Below are positions 15,930 through 23,540 of a DNA stretch of 47,979 nt, one piece after another. The stretch lies in NCBI GenBank assembly GCA_900314775.1, contig OMWM01000014.1, forward strand, positions 1 through 47,979. Direction: 5' to 3'. The notes below the pieces were generated by a model. The model searched no databases. It saw only the letters and a program-made list of their open reading frames with translations, and was not told the DNA's origin. Numbering within the stretch: the first letter of the stretch is position 1; every line of letters begins with the position of its first letter. Both the position numbers and the translations under genes were made by a program. This DNA comes from an uncultured Eubacteriales bacterium (GTDB lineage Bacteria; Bacillota; Clostridia; Lachnospirales; Lachnospiraceae).

Positions 15930-17597
15930 ATGATTTCTTTAGATGATTTTCTTGCAGAAAATAATATGAAATATGCAGATTTTCTGGCCGGAGAAACGAG
16001 ACAGAAACTGCGTGATATATGGGATGAAGTACAGGAAGAGAAGGGGCAGTCCCTCAGCGATGCGGAGATGGACGAGATAATCGGCGAGTTCGTCATGCTG
16101 GGCGAGATCATTCCGGCCGACGCCGGCATGAACGGGCGCGACCGGTACGACGAGGTCGAAATCCCGCAGGAGGAGATGAGCAGCCGTGCCGGCCTGGCCA
16201 GCGGCAGCAGCTCTGCCGTGATTGTGATTCTCAAAGATACAGAGACAGAAGGCGGGCGCCATCAGATGGAAGGTGATTTTACCAATCCAAAGCGGCGCAG
16301 GGCTTTTGAGTACAGGGCACCGGACGGAAAGATCATGTTTTCCGAGGTCCTCGCCTACGATGTTCGTTTCCGGAAACTGCTGATCTGGCTCGGTAAAAAT
16401 CATACGCATGTGCTGCTCACCGGTACGGTCACCGGGCGCGGCTATGAAGTCGACGGCATTCATATTCTGCCGGGTAAGACAGAGGAAGAGAGCAAGAAGA
16501 TGTCCGACGATTTTCTTCAGTTCATGATTGACCGGATTGCGGCGTCCATGCCGCGCGAGGAAGGCAGCGAGGTGCAGCCGGACAGGCCGGTGATCTCGGA
16601 TCTGCAGTCTATCCGCCGTTTTATCGACCTGGCAGGCGATACGCTGCCGCCGAACATGTACGCATGGGCAAAGCGCACGCTGCTCACCATTTCCGGTGAG
16701 AATGTCAGTCAGGATGAGAAAAGGCATGCGCAGCGGGCACTCAGCCTGATGCTCGGGGTTCGCTGGACAAGCAGCACGTTCAAGCCGATCGACCCGGTGA
16801 AGGCCAGGAAAGTGCTCGATGAAGAGCTTTTCGGGCTGGAAAATGTCAAGCAGCGCATTATCGAGACGATTATTCAGATCAACCGGACGCATACGCTGCC
16901 GGCTTACGGCCTGCTGCTTGTGGGTCCGGCCGGGACAGGCAAATCCCAGATTGCCTACGCGGTTGCGCGGATTCTGCAGCTGCCGTATGCGGTGATTGAT
17001 ATGAGTACGGTCCGGGATCCGGAGGCACTGACCGGCACGCCGCGGATTTACACGAACGCGCGGCCGGGCCGCATCATGGAAGCCTTTGCGGCATCGGGAA
17101 GCTCCAATATCGTTTTTGTGATCAACGAGCTTGACAAGGCGGATTCCCGGTCGCAGAACGGGAGCCCGGCGGATACGCTGCTCACATTGCTCGATAATCT
17201 TGGGTATACCGATAATTACATGGAGTGTGCGATTCCGACGGCCGGCGTCTATACGATTGCGACGGCCAATGAGAAGAAAAATATCAGCGATCCGCTTATC
17301 TCGCGTTTCGCGGTTATCGACATCCCGGATTATACCAAAGAAGAGAAAAAGCAGATTTTCAGCGGCTTTTCTCTGCCGCGGGTGTTAAAGCGGATCGGCA
17401 TGGATCCGGAAGAGTGTATTGTAACGGATGAGGCAGTCGATGTGATTGTCGAGCGTTTCGGCGATGTGCCGGGATGCCGTGATCTCGAGCAGGCGGCCGA
17501 GCTGCTGGCCGGCAATGCGCTGTATGAGATTGAGAGCGGAAACGGCAGCCAGATCGTATATGATGCGGAGCGGATCCGGAAGCTGCTGGATCGCTGA
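15930..17597 (+). CDS. Lon-type AAA+ ATPase without a protease domain
   Basis: 555 residues. The C-terminal 270 residues are a Lon-like AAA+ module: FGLENVKQRI (301-310), Walker A GPAGTGKS (332-339), RIYTNARPGRIMEA (372-385), Walker B VFVINELDKAD (395-405), sensor 1 TATAN, arginine finger in LISRF and sensor 2 GCRDLE. The protein stops there, so the Lon serine-lysine protease domain is absent. Walker B has Asn399 where Lon has Asp, while the catalytic Glu400 is kept. The N-terminal 280 residues match nothing I know. It heads a tight unit with an unknown protein and a membrane nuclease, so ATP-driven remodelling of, or for, those partners is an inference. Confidence 0.85.
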   Translation: MISLDDFLAENNMKYADFLAGETRQKLRDIWDEVQEEKGQSLSDAEMDEIIGEFVMLGEIIPADAGMNGRDRYDEVEIPQEEMSSRAGLASGSSSAVIVILKDTETEGGRHQMEGDFTNPKRRRAFEYRAPDGKIMFSEVLAYDVRFRKLLIWLGKNHTHVLLTGTVTGRGYEVDGIHILPGKTEEESKKMSDDFLQFMIDRIAASMPREEGSEVQPDRPVISDLQSIRRFIDLAGDTLPPNMYAWAKRTLLTISGENVSQDEKRHAQRALSLMLGVRWTSSTFKPIDPVKARKVLDEELFGLENVKQRIIETIIQINRTHTLPAYGLLLVGPAGTGKSQIAYAVARILQLPYAVIDMSTVRDPEALTGTPRIYTNARPGRIMEAFAASGSSNIVFVINELDKADSRSQNGSPADTLLTLLDNLGYTDNYMECAIPTAGVYTIATANEKKNISDPLISRFAVIDIPDYTKEEKKQIFSGFSLPRVLKRIGMDPEECIVTDEAVDVIVERFGDVPGCRDLEQAAELLAGNALYEIESGNGSQIVYDAERIRKLLDR

Positions 17598-17614
17598 GAA
17601 CAGGAGAGAAAGTC

Positions 17615-18253
17615 ATGAAATTCAGTAAACCGGTGCAGGAGAGCGCCGATGATTTTGATATTGAGGCGCTGCTGGAAAACTGGCCGGACAGTTATTATGA
17701 AGAACGGGACCCGGTAAACCGCAGGCGGCTGCTGGATGCAGCGGATGAGGCCGGCCTTACGCCGGAGGACAATGCGGTGCGGCGCAATCTGTATAAGAAG
17801 CGCTACGGCCGGGAGCGCAGAGGAATTGTGCAGGATAATTATCTTCGCATGTGGATGGATTTTACGTTTTTTGTCAGAAACGGCAATCCGAAGCGTTCGC
17901 TTCGCCGCGATCAGGCAAAAATCAGGAAGATCCTGAAAGATACGGGTTTTGCGGAGTATGCGCAGGCCGATGAGCGTGCGCAGCAGCTTCTTTACCGCGA
18001 GCTGTATCATCTGGCGATGCTTTATATATCCGTGTGCGCCGAGGATAAAGGGTACAATGCTGTTCTGCTCGGATTCGGCCATATCAGCAATGACCGTCTG
18101 ATCGAGAAGATCGAGCATGATTTCCGGGATGTGGCGGTGGTTCTGCCGCGCGACTGGGAGCTTGCCGAAGAGATGGCACTTTTTACCCGGGCCGTCAGTG
18201 ATGCTTTTGCCGATACTTTCAAGGGACGGGAACGCATTGACCGCAAAGAATAA
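17615..18253 (+). CDS. Unrecognised soluble protein in the ATPase/nuclease unit
   Basis: 212 residues, no family recognised. It is mostly helical and charged, without signal or membrane segments. Features are an acidic N-terminal stretch (ADDFDIEALLENWP), a strongly basic middle (RRNLYKKRYGRERR, residues about 61-74), an aromatic run WMDFTFFVRN near 85-95, and a conserved-looking C-terminal NAVLLGFGHISNDRLIEKIE. It starts 17 bases after the ATPase stop behind AGGAGAG, and the nuclease gene begins 10 bases after its end or overlaps it. The basic patch could bind nucleic acid, but that is a guess. Confidence 0.75.
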   Translation: MKFSKPVQESADDFDIEALLENWPDSYYEERDPVNRRRLLDAADEAGLTPEDNAVRRNLYKKRYGRERRGIVQDNYLRMWMDFTFFVRNGNPKRSLRRDQAKIRKILKDTGFAEYAQADERAQQLLYRELYHLAMLYISVCAEDKGYNAVLLGFGHISNDRLIEKIEHDFRDVAVVLPRDWELAEEMALFTRAVSDAFADTFKGRERIDRKE

Positions 18254-18263
18254 GTACAGGAAG

Positions 18264-18989
18264 ATGGCCGCCCGGGGACTGCGCTATGAGAAGAAGTGTG
18301 CCGCCCGCATGCGCCGGAGCGGTTTTTCCGGCGTGGTGCTGACCAGGGCGGGGCATGACCAGGGCATTGATATCATCGGATACCGGCATCACCGGAAATA
18401 CGGTGTGCAGTGTAAATATTACGACAGGCCGGTCGGAAATAAAGCCGTACAGGAGGCAAAAGCCGGCCTTGATTATTATGGGTGCGATGCCGCAGCCGTT
18501 GTTACCAACACGACGTTTACGGTATCGGCGCGGAAGCTGGCTGAGGCGGCGGATGTGGAGCTGTGGGAGAAAAACAGAATACCCGGCGCCCTGACGCGGC
18601 ATTTTTATCTGACAAGGCTTGTCGGCATCGTCTATCTGCTTGCCGCAATTCATGTGCTTTATCCGTATCGGGGCATTGCTCTGTCAGCACTTTCTGCCCG
18701 GCCCGATTTATGGCCGGCGCTGCTGTGCCTTGCCGGCTGTCTTCTGAATATACTGGATGGATGGCACTGGCCGCTGGCGCTTGCAGCGGCAGTGCTGCAC
18801 GGAATCTGGGCAGCGATGGTGCTGCATGCGGGCGCCGGACTTACGGTCTTTACGCACCTTGGAGCGCTGCCGCCGCAGCAGCAGCTGCAGACGGCGCTTA
18901 CTGTGTGTCCGGCGGTCTGTTCCCTGCTGCGCATTTTACGCCTGAAGGCGGCAGGCCGCATCCGCAAGGCGGACCGGGATCTGCGGTGA
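18264..18989 (+). CDS. Mrr-like restriction endonuclease fused to membrane helices
   Basis: About 241 residues. The N-terminal domain (1-105) has the PD-(D/E)xK pattern of Mrr enzymes: E9, GHDQGIDIIG with D36, then VQCKYY with Q49 and K51, followed by VGNKAVQEA. Residues about 115-225 form roughly four hydrophobic helices, so the nuclease is held at the membrane. ATG 18264 is used here, but its upstream AGGA is too close. TTG 18237 with AGGGA ten bases upstream would overlap the previous gene and add nine residues. It is probably the effector of the preceding ATPase unit, or a DNA-quality or uptake nuclease. Confidence 0.8.
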   Translation: MAARGLRYEKKCAARMRRSGFSGVVLTRAGHDQGIDIIGYRHHRKYGVQCKYYDRPVGNKAVQEAKAGLDYYGCDAAAVVTNTTFTVSARKLAEAADVELWEKNRIPGALTRHFYLTRLVGIVYLLAAIHVLYPYRGIALSALSARPDLWPALLCLAGCLLNILDGWHWPLALAAAVLHGIWAAMVLHAGAGLTVFTHLGALPPQQQLQTALTVCPAVCSLLRILRLKAAGRIRKADRDLR

Positions 18990-19038
18990 AGGCGGGCAGG
19001 CAGCGGCAATCAAAGCCGGATTCAGCTGCCGAATAGAA

Positions 19039-19060
19039 AAGGCCGCATCGCTGCGGCCTT
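19039..19060 (+). terminator. Hairpin closing the ATPase/nuclease unit
   Basis: Stem AAGGCCGC/GCGGCCTT (19039-19046 and 19053-19060) with a six-base loop. The following tract is not T-rich, so termination may be weak. Confidence 0.6.
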
Positions 19061-19125
19061 CCATAAACAGCTGCGGACCGGCGAACTCATTCGGGAAAAA
19101 TAGGCAATGAAGAGAAATTTCCGAT

Positions 19126-19179
19126 CATAATATGCAGGTGATGGGGAGAACAGAGGCTTACTCTGCAGAGCATATTATG
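19126..19179. repeat. Long inverted repeat with nested stem upstream of a hydrolase gene
   Basis: Perfect 10-base arms CATAATATGC (19126-19135) and GCATATTATG (19170-19179) enclose 34 bases that contain a second stem CAGAG/CTCTG (19151-19155 and 19161-19165). The repeat lies in the roughly 290-base gap before the hydrolase at 19281. No T-tract follows, so it is not a terminator. Apart from it I see no gene in the gap. Confidence 0.6.
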
Positions 19180-19280
19180 GAATCCGCCGAAACGTACATG
19201 TTTACAAGAAAAATATACCCCTCAAATGTGTTAAAAATGTGAATAACATATCGGTTTTTGAAATTCAAGGAGTGACTGCA

Positions 19281-20057
19281 ATGGGATATGTTGAAGAGTT
19301 TGCACTGCCGATCGATCCGCTCGGTCAGAGCCCGCGCACCGTCTGGGCTTATCTGCCGGATGGCTATGGGCAGGATGACAGAGTATATCCGGTGCTGTAT
19401 ATGTTTGACGGACATAACCTTTTTGATGATGCACTGGCAACCTACGGCAAATCATGGGGCATCCGCGATTATCTTGACCGTACCGGGGCACAGCTGGTTG
19501 TGATCGGGCAGGACTGCAATCATACGGGCAATAAGCGGCTGGAGGAGTACTGTCCGTATTCGGTGAAGATGCCGCATGGCATAGGAAAGATTCACGCAGA
19601 GGGCAGGGAGACGGCGGACTGGTTCGTTCATGTCCTGAAACCGGCCTGTGAAAAACGCTACCGCATCAGCAGTGAACGCGAGCATGTCGGAATCGGCGGC
19701 TCTTCGATGGGCGGCCTCATGTCCCTTTACTGCGTGACCAGATATAACGATGTATTCGGCAGCGCCGCATGCATATCGCCTGCTGTTTCTTTCTGCGGCC
19801 GGCAGCTGCGCAGTCTGATCGCCGGGGCAGCGTTTGCGGACACGCGTATCTATATCTCCATGGGATCGGAGGAAGCCGGCCGCTCGAGAAAAGCGCTGGC
19901 CAACATGACCGACCGCATGCTTGCCTGGAACAGCCTGCTTTTGCAGAAAGGCTGTACATCCTGGCCGCGCCTGATCGTAGGCGGAAGCCATGACGAGGCG
20001 ACCTGGGAGACGATCGTGCCGGAATTCATGCCGTTTATGTTTCCGGAGGCTTTTTGA
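19281..20057 (+). CDS. Alpha/beta-hydrolase, esterase D-like
   Basis: 258 residues, cytoplasmic. The nucleophile elbow is GIGGSSMGGLMS with Ser142. LPDGYGQDDRVYPVLYMFDGHNLF is typical of the esterase D/enterochelin esterase-like group (PF00756), and GGSHDEATWE supplies the expected catalytic histidine. Such enzymes hydrolyse acyl or siderophore esters. The substrate here is unknown. ATG 19281 is preceded by AAGGAGTGACTGCA, which beats the in-frame ATG at 19239. It is monocistronic, ending in a strong two-way terminator. Confidence 0.88.
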   Translation: MGYVEEFALPIDPLGQSPRTVWAYLPDGYGQDDRVYPVLYMFDGHNLFDDALATYGKSWGIRDYLDRTGAQLVVIGQDCNHTGNKRLEEYCPYSVKMPHGIGKIHAEGRETADWFVHVLKPACEKRYRISSEREHVGIGGSSMGGLMSLYCVTRYNDVFGSAACISPAVSFCGRQLRSLIAGAAFADTRIYISMGSEEAGRSRKALANMTDRMLAWNSLLLQKGCTSWPRLIVGGSHDEATWETIVPEFMPFMFPEAF

Positions 20058-20100
20058 GCCGGCAGCATATCGGGCAGCAGTCTGATCAAGGACAGAAAAC

Positions 20101-20141
20101 AAAGGACTCCATGTGTCAGGAAAAGACACATGGAGTCCTTT
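20101..20141. terminator. Bidirectional terminator between convergent genes
   Basis: Perfect 17-base stem AAAGGACTCCATGTGTC/GACACATGGAGTCCTTT (20101-20117 and 20125-20141) with a seven-base loop. It can serve the hydrolase on the plus strand and the small membrane peptide on the minus strand. Confidence 0.9.
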
Positions 20142-20154
20142 GTCTATATCACGG

Positions 20155-20277
20155 TTATTTTGTGTAAGTCATTTCCGCCGCGGCCTTCGCTTTTTCCTGC
20201 GAAATATCTGCGTGCCATTCGGCGGCTGTTCTGGCCGCAAGAAGGATAACCAGAAACAATACTGCTGAAGCTGCCAT
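20155..20277 (-). CDS. 40-residue single-pass membrane peptide
   Basis: A 40-codon ORF starting at ATG 20277, with AAAGGAGG seven to eight bases upstream, one of the better ribosome sites in the window. The peptide opens with MAASAVLFLVILLAARTAAE, one membrane helix, then a polar tail rich in Lys, Glu and Ala (ISQEKAKAAAEMTYTK). It is followed at once by the bidirectional terminator, so it has a complete transcription-unit layout. Longer in-frame starts exist (20358) but lack a ribosome site. Function unknown; small regulatory or toxin-like peptides have this shape. Confidence 0.6.
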   Translation of the reverse strand: MAASAVLFLVILLAARTAAEWHADISQEKAKAAAEMTYTK

Positions 20278-20487
20278 AGGGGTTCCTCCTTTTCTTTTTT
20301 TTCTGCAGTATAGCGGTAAAATATGTCCGCCGTGTGTCCTGAGATTGAACGTTTTCAAAAGAAAAGTTCAGAATTTTGTTAGGAAATGTTGTCATTTCTG
20401 TCACAATGCAGCCACAGAATGTTCACCTGCGGCGGGTAGAGTTTTATGTAAGAACGGATCCTGTGTTTTTTGAAAGGATGTGACAGT

Positions 20488-21558
20488 ATGATGCAAAAAT
20501 GCCGATGGATTGCTCTGATTCCAGCCTATCAGCCTGACGGCCACCTGCTTCGGCTTGTGCAGGAACTTTCGGAGGAAAAGTTTGAGGTCATCGTTGTAAA
20601 TGATGGCAGCGCCTTATCTTATGACCCTGTATTTGAGCAGGTGCGTGAATATGGCACGGTTCTTATTCATGAAAAAAACAAAGGAAAGGGAGAAGCCCTT
20701 AAAACCGGCTATGATTATATAAGACACAGCTGCAGAGGCCGCTATGTCGTCGTGACAATGGATGCGGACGGACAGCACAGCGTGGCAGACGCCCGGCGCG
20801 TCTGTGAAGAGGCGATGCGCTATCCGGACAGCCTGGTGCTTGGCTGCCGCAGGTTCGACCAGCGGGAAATTCCTCTGCGCAGCCGGTTCGGCAACGGAAT
20901 CACCAGACTGGTTTACCGTTTTGCCACCGGCGTGCGCGTCAGTGATACGCAGACCGGTCTGCGGGCGTGCTCCGACCAGCTGATTTCCTATCTTTTTGAG
21001 ATACCGGGCAGCCGCTACGAGTATGAGATGAATGAGCTCATGCAGTGCGCGCGGGACCGCGTTGCCATGCGGGAAGTGGAAATCGAGACGATCTATATGG
21101 ACGGCAACGCTTCTTCACATTTTAATACGCTGAAAGATTCTTTTCTGATTTATAAAGAGATCCTGAAGTTCAGTGCTTCCTCGCTGATATGTTTTGCCAT
21201 CGACTACGGACTTTTCTGCCTGTTCAGTGCGGCGTTTTCCGCGGCCGGTGCGGCTCTGTATCTCACGATGGCCAATGTCTTCGCCCGCGTGATCAGCGCG
21301 GCAGCCAATTATACGATCAACAGAAAGCTCGTTTTTTGCAGCAGCAAATCCGCGGCTTCCTCTGCACTGCAGTATTTCTCGCTGGCTGCGGTGATTCTGC
21401 TTCTGAACACGATGCTCCTGAATCTGCTGACCGGCGGCCTCGGCCTGAACCGCTATCTGGCCAAGGTGCTGACGGAGATGGTTCTGTTTGTATTCAGCTG
21501 GCTGATGCAGAAAAATGTAATTTTTACGAACGGGAGGAAAACGGTAAATGAAACATGA
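20488..21558 (+). CDS. Glycosyltransferase family 2 fused to a GtrA-like membrane domain
   Basis: 356 residues. The first 220 are a GT-A glycosyltransferase of the dolichyl-phosphate mannosyltransferase type: VIVVNDGS, NKGKGEALKTGY and the metal-binding MDADGQH (D92, D94). From about residue 225, four membrane helices form a GtrA-like domain (ending FSWLMQKNVIFT). Together they suggest transfer of a sugar to a lipid carrier and its flipping, for teichoic acid or polysaccharide decoration. ATG 20488 follows GAAAGGATG. It overlaps the next gene by 11 bases. Confidence 0.9.
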   Translation: MMQKCRWIALIPAYQPDGHLLRLVQELSEEKFEVIVVNDGSALSYDPVFEQVREYGTVLIHEKNKGKGEALKTGYDYIRHSCRGRYVVVTMDADGQHSVADARRVCEEAMRYPDSLVLGCRRFDQREIPLRSRFGNGITRLVYRFATGVRVSDTQTGLRACSDQLISYLFEIPGSRYEYEMNELMQCARDRVAMREVEIETIYMDGNASSHFNTLKDSFLIYKEILKFSASSLICFAIDYGLFCLFSAAFSAAGAALYLTMANVFARVISAAANYTINRKLVFCSSKSAASSALQYFSLAAVILLLNTMLLNLLTGGLGLNRYLAKVLTEMVLFVFSWLMQKNVIFTNGRKTVNET

Positions 21559-22549
21559 CAGACATCTGTGGCCGGTTCTGTACGCTATCTTTCTGGTCGC
21601 ATTTACTTTATATATGACGCTCGACACTTTTGTGATCAAAGATGTCTACCAGGCGGACGCCACGGCGGTCAATACTTCTCTGTTTGAGGAAAGCAATGCT
21701 TCGTCTTCCGCTGCGTCTTCATCCGAATCGGAAGAGACGCAGTCGGAGACGGCTTCTTCCGCGGCGGAGGAGTCTTCTTCCGCGTCTGAGGATCTGACGC
21801 AGGCCTGGGCGGACGGCACTGTGATCGGCACCTATTCGGACGATAACGTCACGATCACGCTCTATCAGTTTGAGGAAAATGATACCGCCGTCTATGCGGC
21901 CGATGTGCAGGTCAGTTCCGCGGAATATCTGAAAACCGCGTTTGCGGAGGGTACCTATGGTAAGAATGTAACGGAGACAACTTCGGCCATCGCAGAGGAA
22001 AATGATGCGATACTTGCGATCAACGGTGATTTTTACGGCGCGCAGGAGTCCGGCATCGTCATCCGGAACGGCGTGCTGTACAGGGATGAAGCCGCCAGCG
22101 GCACCGACGTGCTCTGCATTTACGCGGATGGCAGCTTTGAGATCGTCGATACGGATGAGGTTTCCGCGCAGGATATGGTGGATAACGGCGTATGGCAGGC
22201 CTTCTCATTCGGCCCGTCTCTGATAGAAAACGGCGAAATCACCGTGTCTTCCGGCGATGAAGTCGGCAAGGCGATGGCCAGCAATCCGCGGACAGCGATC
22301 GGCATCATCGATAATCTGCACTACGTCTTTGTGGTATCGGACGGCAGAACAAGTGAAAGTGCCGGCCTGTCGCTGAGCGAACTGGCACAGTTCATGGATG
22401 ATCTCGGCTGCACGACGGCGTACAACCTGGACGGCGGCGGTTCCTCTACCATGTATTTCCAGGGCGAGGTAATCAACAACCCGACCACCAACGGCAACCA
22501 GATTCAGGAAAGGAGCGTGAGCGATATTGTTTATATCGGTAAGCAATGA
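21548..22549 (+). CDS. Phosphodiester glycosidase (NAGPA-domain) family exported protein
   Basis: 333 residues. One N-terminal membrane anchor (about 8-28), then a low-complexity Ser/Glu linker (residues about 40-80), then a NAGPA/DUF2233 domain from about 130 to the end: ILAINGDFYG, WQAFSFGPSLIENG, NPRTAIGIID, and the signature AYNLDGGGSSTMYF. The domain is expected outside the cell and cleaves sugar phosphodiesters. The linker looks like a wall-spanning spacer. Translational coupling to the glycosyltransferase through an 11-base overlap supports a shared role in surface polymer turnover. Confidence 0.9.
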   Translation: MKHDRHLWPVLYAIFLVAFTLYMTLDTFVIKDVYQADATAVNTSLFEESNASSSAASSSESEETQSETASSAAEESSSASEDLTQAWADGTVIGTYSDDNVTITLYQFEENDTAVYAADVQVSSAEYLKTAFAEGTYGKNVTETTSAIAEENDAILAINGDFYGAQESGIVIRNGVLYRDEAASGTDVLCIYADGSFEIVDTDEVSAQDMVDNGVWQAFSFGPSLIENGEITVSSGDEVGKAMASNPRTAIGIIDNLHYVFVVSDGRTSESAGLSLSELAQFMDDLGCTTAYNLDGGGSSTMYFQGEVINNPTTNGNQIQERSVSDIVYIGKQ

Positions 22550-22565
22550 AAGACGCAAAGAGGTT

Positions 22566-22925
22566 ATGAAGAAGGCGCTGACATATTCGTTTGCCTCGGC
22601 GCTGACCGCCGTATTCGGACTGATCTATGAATTGTTCAGCCACGGCGTGTATTCATATTATATGATCTATGCGTTTCTGTTTCTGCTTGTCGGCGGCACC
22701 TGCGTGCAGCTGCATCTGGCATTTAACAGCCGCCGGCTGCCGTGCCGCCTGGCCTCGGATCTATTTGAAAGCGGCATCATCACGCTGACCGTCGGCTCCC
22801 TTTTCAGCGGCGTTCTCGAAATATACGGTACGACAAATGCGCTGACCGCCGTGTACTGGGCAGTCGGGGCGGCACTGACCGCGGCTGGTATCCTGATTTA
22901 TTGCACACCATTAAATCAGAAGTAA
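22566..22925 (+). CDS. Small four-helix membrane protein
   Basis: 119 residues with four hydrophobic helices and no recognised domain. The pattern (RRLPCRLASDLFESGIITLTVGSLFSG after the second helix) recalls a family of uncharacterised Firmicutes membrane proteins. ATG 22566 with AAAGAGG just upstream lies 16 bases after the NAGPA gene, so it probably belongs to that operon. The longer in-frame start at 22527 lies inside the previous gene. Confidence 0.75.
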   Translation: MKKALTYSFASALTAVFGLIYELFSHGVYSYYMIYAFLFLLVGGTCVQLHLAFNSRRLPCRLASDLFESGIITLTVGSLFSGVLEIYGTTNALTAVYWAVGAALTAAGILIYCTPLNQK

Positions 22926-22945
22926 TGGGAACAAAATCATATCTG

Positions 22946-22954
22946 TGGTAAAAT
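22946..22954 (+). promoter_or_regulatory. Extended -10 before the PAP2 gene
   Basis: TGG-TAAAAT at 22946-22954 with no clear -35. It lies 25 bases before the first usable ATG of the PAP2 gene. Confidence 0.4.
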
Positions 22955-22979
22955 AGGAGCAGAACCCATCAGGAGAGTG

Positions 22980-23540
22980 ATGTTTATGCTGGAACAGATA
23001 GGCAGCGTGGATGCGCAGATTCTGCTTTTCATACAGAATTATCTCAGAAATGATTTTCTGAACCCGATCATGTGTTTTATCACATCGCTCGGCAATTACG
23101 GACTTCTCTGGATCAGTATCTCGGTTGTCCTGCTGTTTAACAGGAAAACGCGGCGGGCCGGTGTGCTCAGCCTGATTGCGCTGGCGGCCTCACACGCCAT
23201 CAACACGTGGATTATCAAGGAACTGGTCGGCAGGGTCAGACCGTATGAGACGGTGCAGGGCCTGATTTGCCTGATTCCGCCGGAGCGCAGTACTTCTTTT
23301 CCATCCGGGCATTCGGCATCGGCATTCGCATCGGCGACGGTCCTGTATCGAAAGCTCCGCGGCAAAGCAGGTGTGATTTTCATCATACTGGCTTTCGTGA
23401 TTGCTTTTTCGAGACTGTACGTCGGCGTGCATTATCCGACGGATGTGCTGTGCGGCTGTCTGAGCGGCTTCCTGATTGGTTATCTGACAACGGTGATCGA
23501 TGACAGAATCAGCAGGAAGAAGGAAGGAGCAGCTGCCTGA
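22980..23540 (+). CDS. PAP2 family phosphatase (lipid phosphatase)
   Basis: 186 residues, about six membrane helices. All three phosphatase motifs are present: KELVGRVRPY (K-x6-R-P), PSGHSAS and SRLYVGVHYPTD. The family removes phosphate from undecaprenyl diphosphate or phosphatidic acid at the outer membrane face. Undecaprenyl recycling would suit the neighbouring cell-envelope genes. The start may be ATG 22980 or ATG 22986; AGGAG at 22971 is better spaced from the latter. The stop overlaps the next start in TGATG. Confidence 0.92.
   Translation: MFMLEQIGSVDAQILLFIQNYLRNDFLNPIMCFITSLGNYGLLWISISVVLLFNRKTRRAGVLSLIALAASHAINTWIIKELVGRVRPYETVQGLICLIPPERSTSFPSGHSASAFASATVLYRKLRGKAGVIFIILAFVIAFSRLYVGVHYPTDVLCGCLSGFLIGYLTTVIDDRISRKKEGAAA

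Noticed and set aside
15930..17597. Annotation as Lon protease
   Set aside because: The protein ends after the AAA+ module. No serine-lysine protease domain is present and the N-terminal domain is not the Lon substrate domain.
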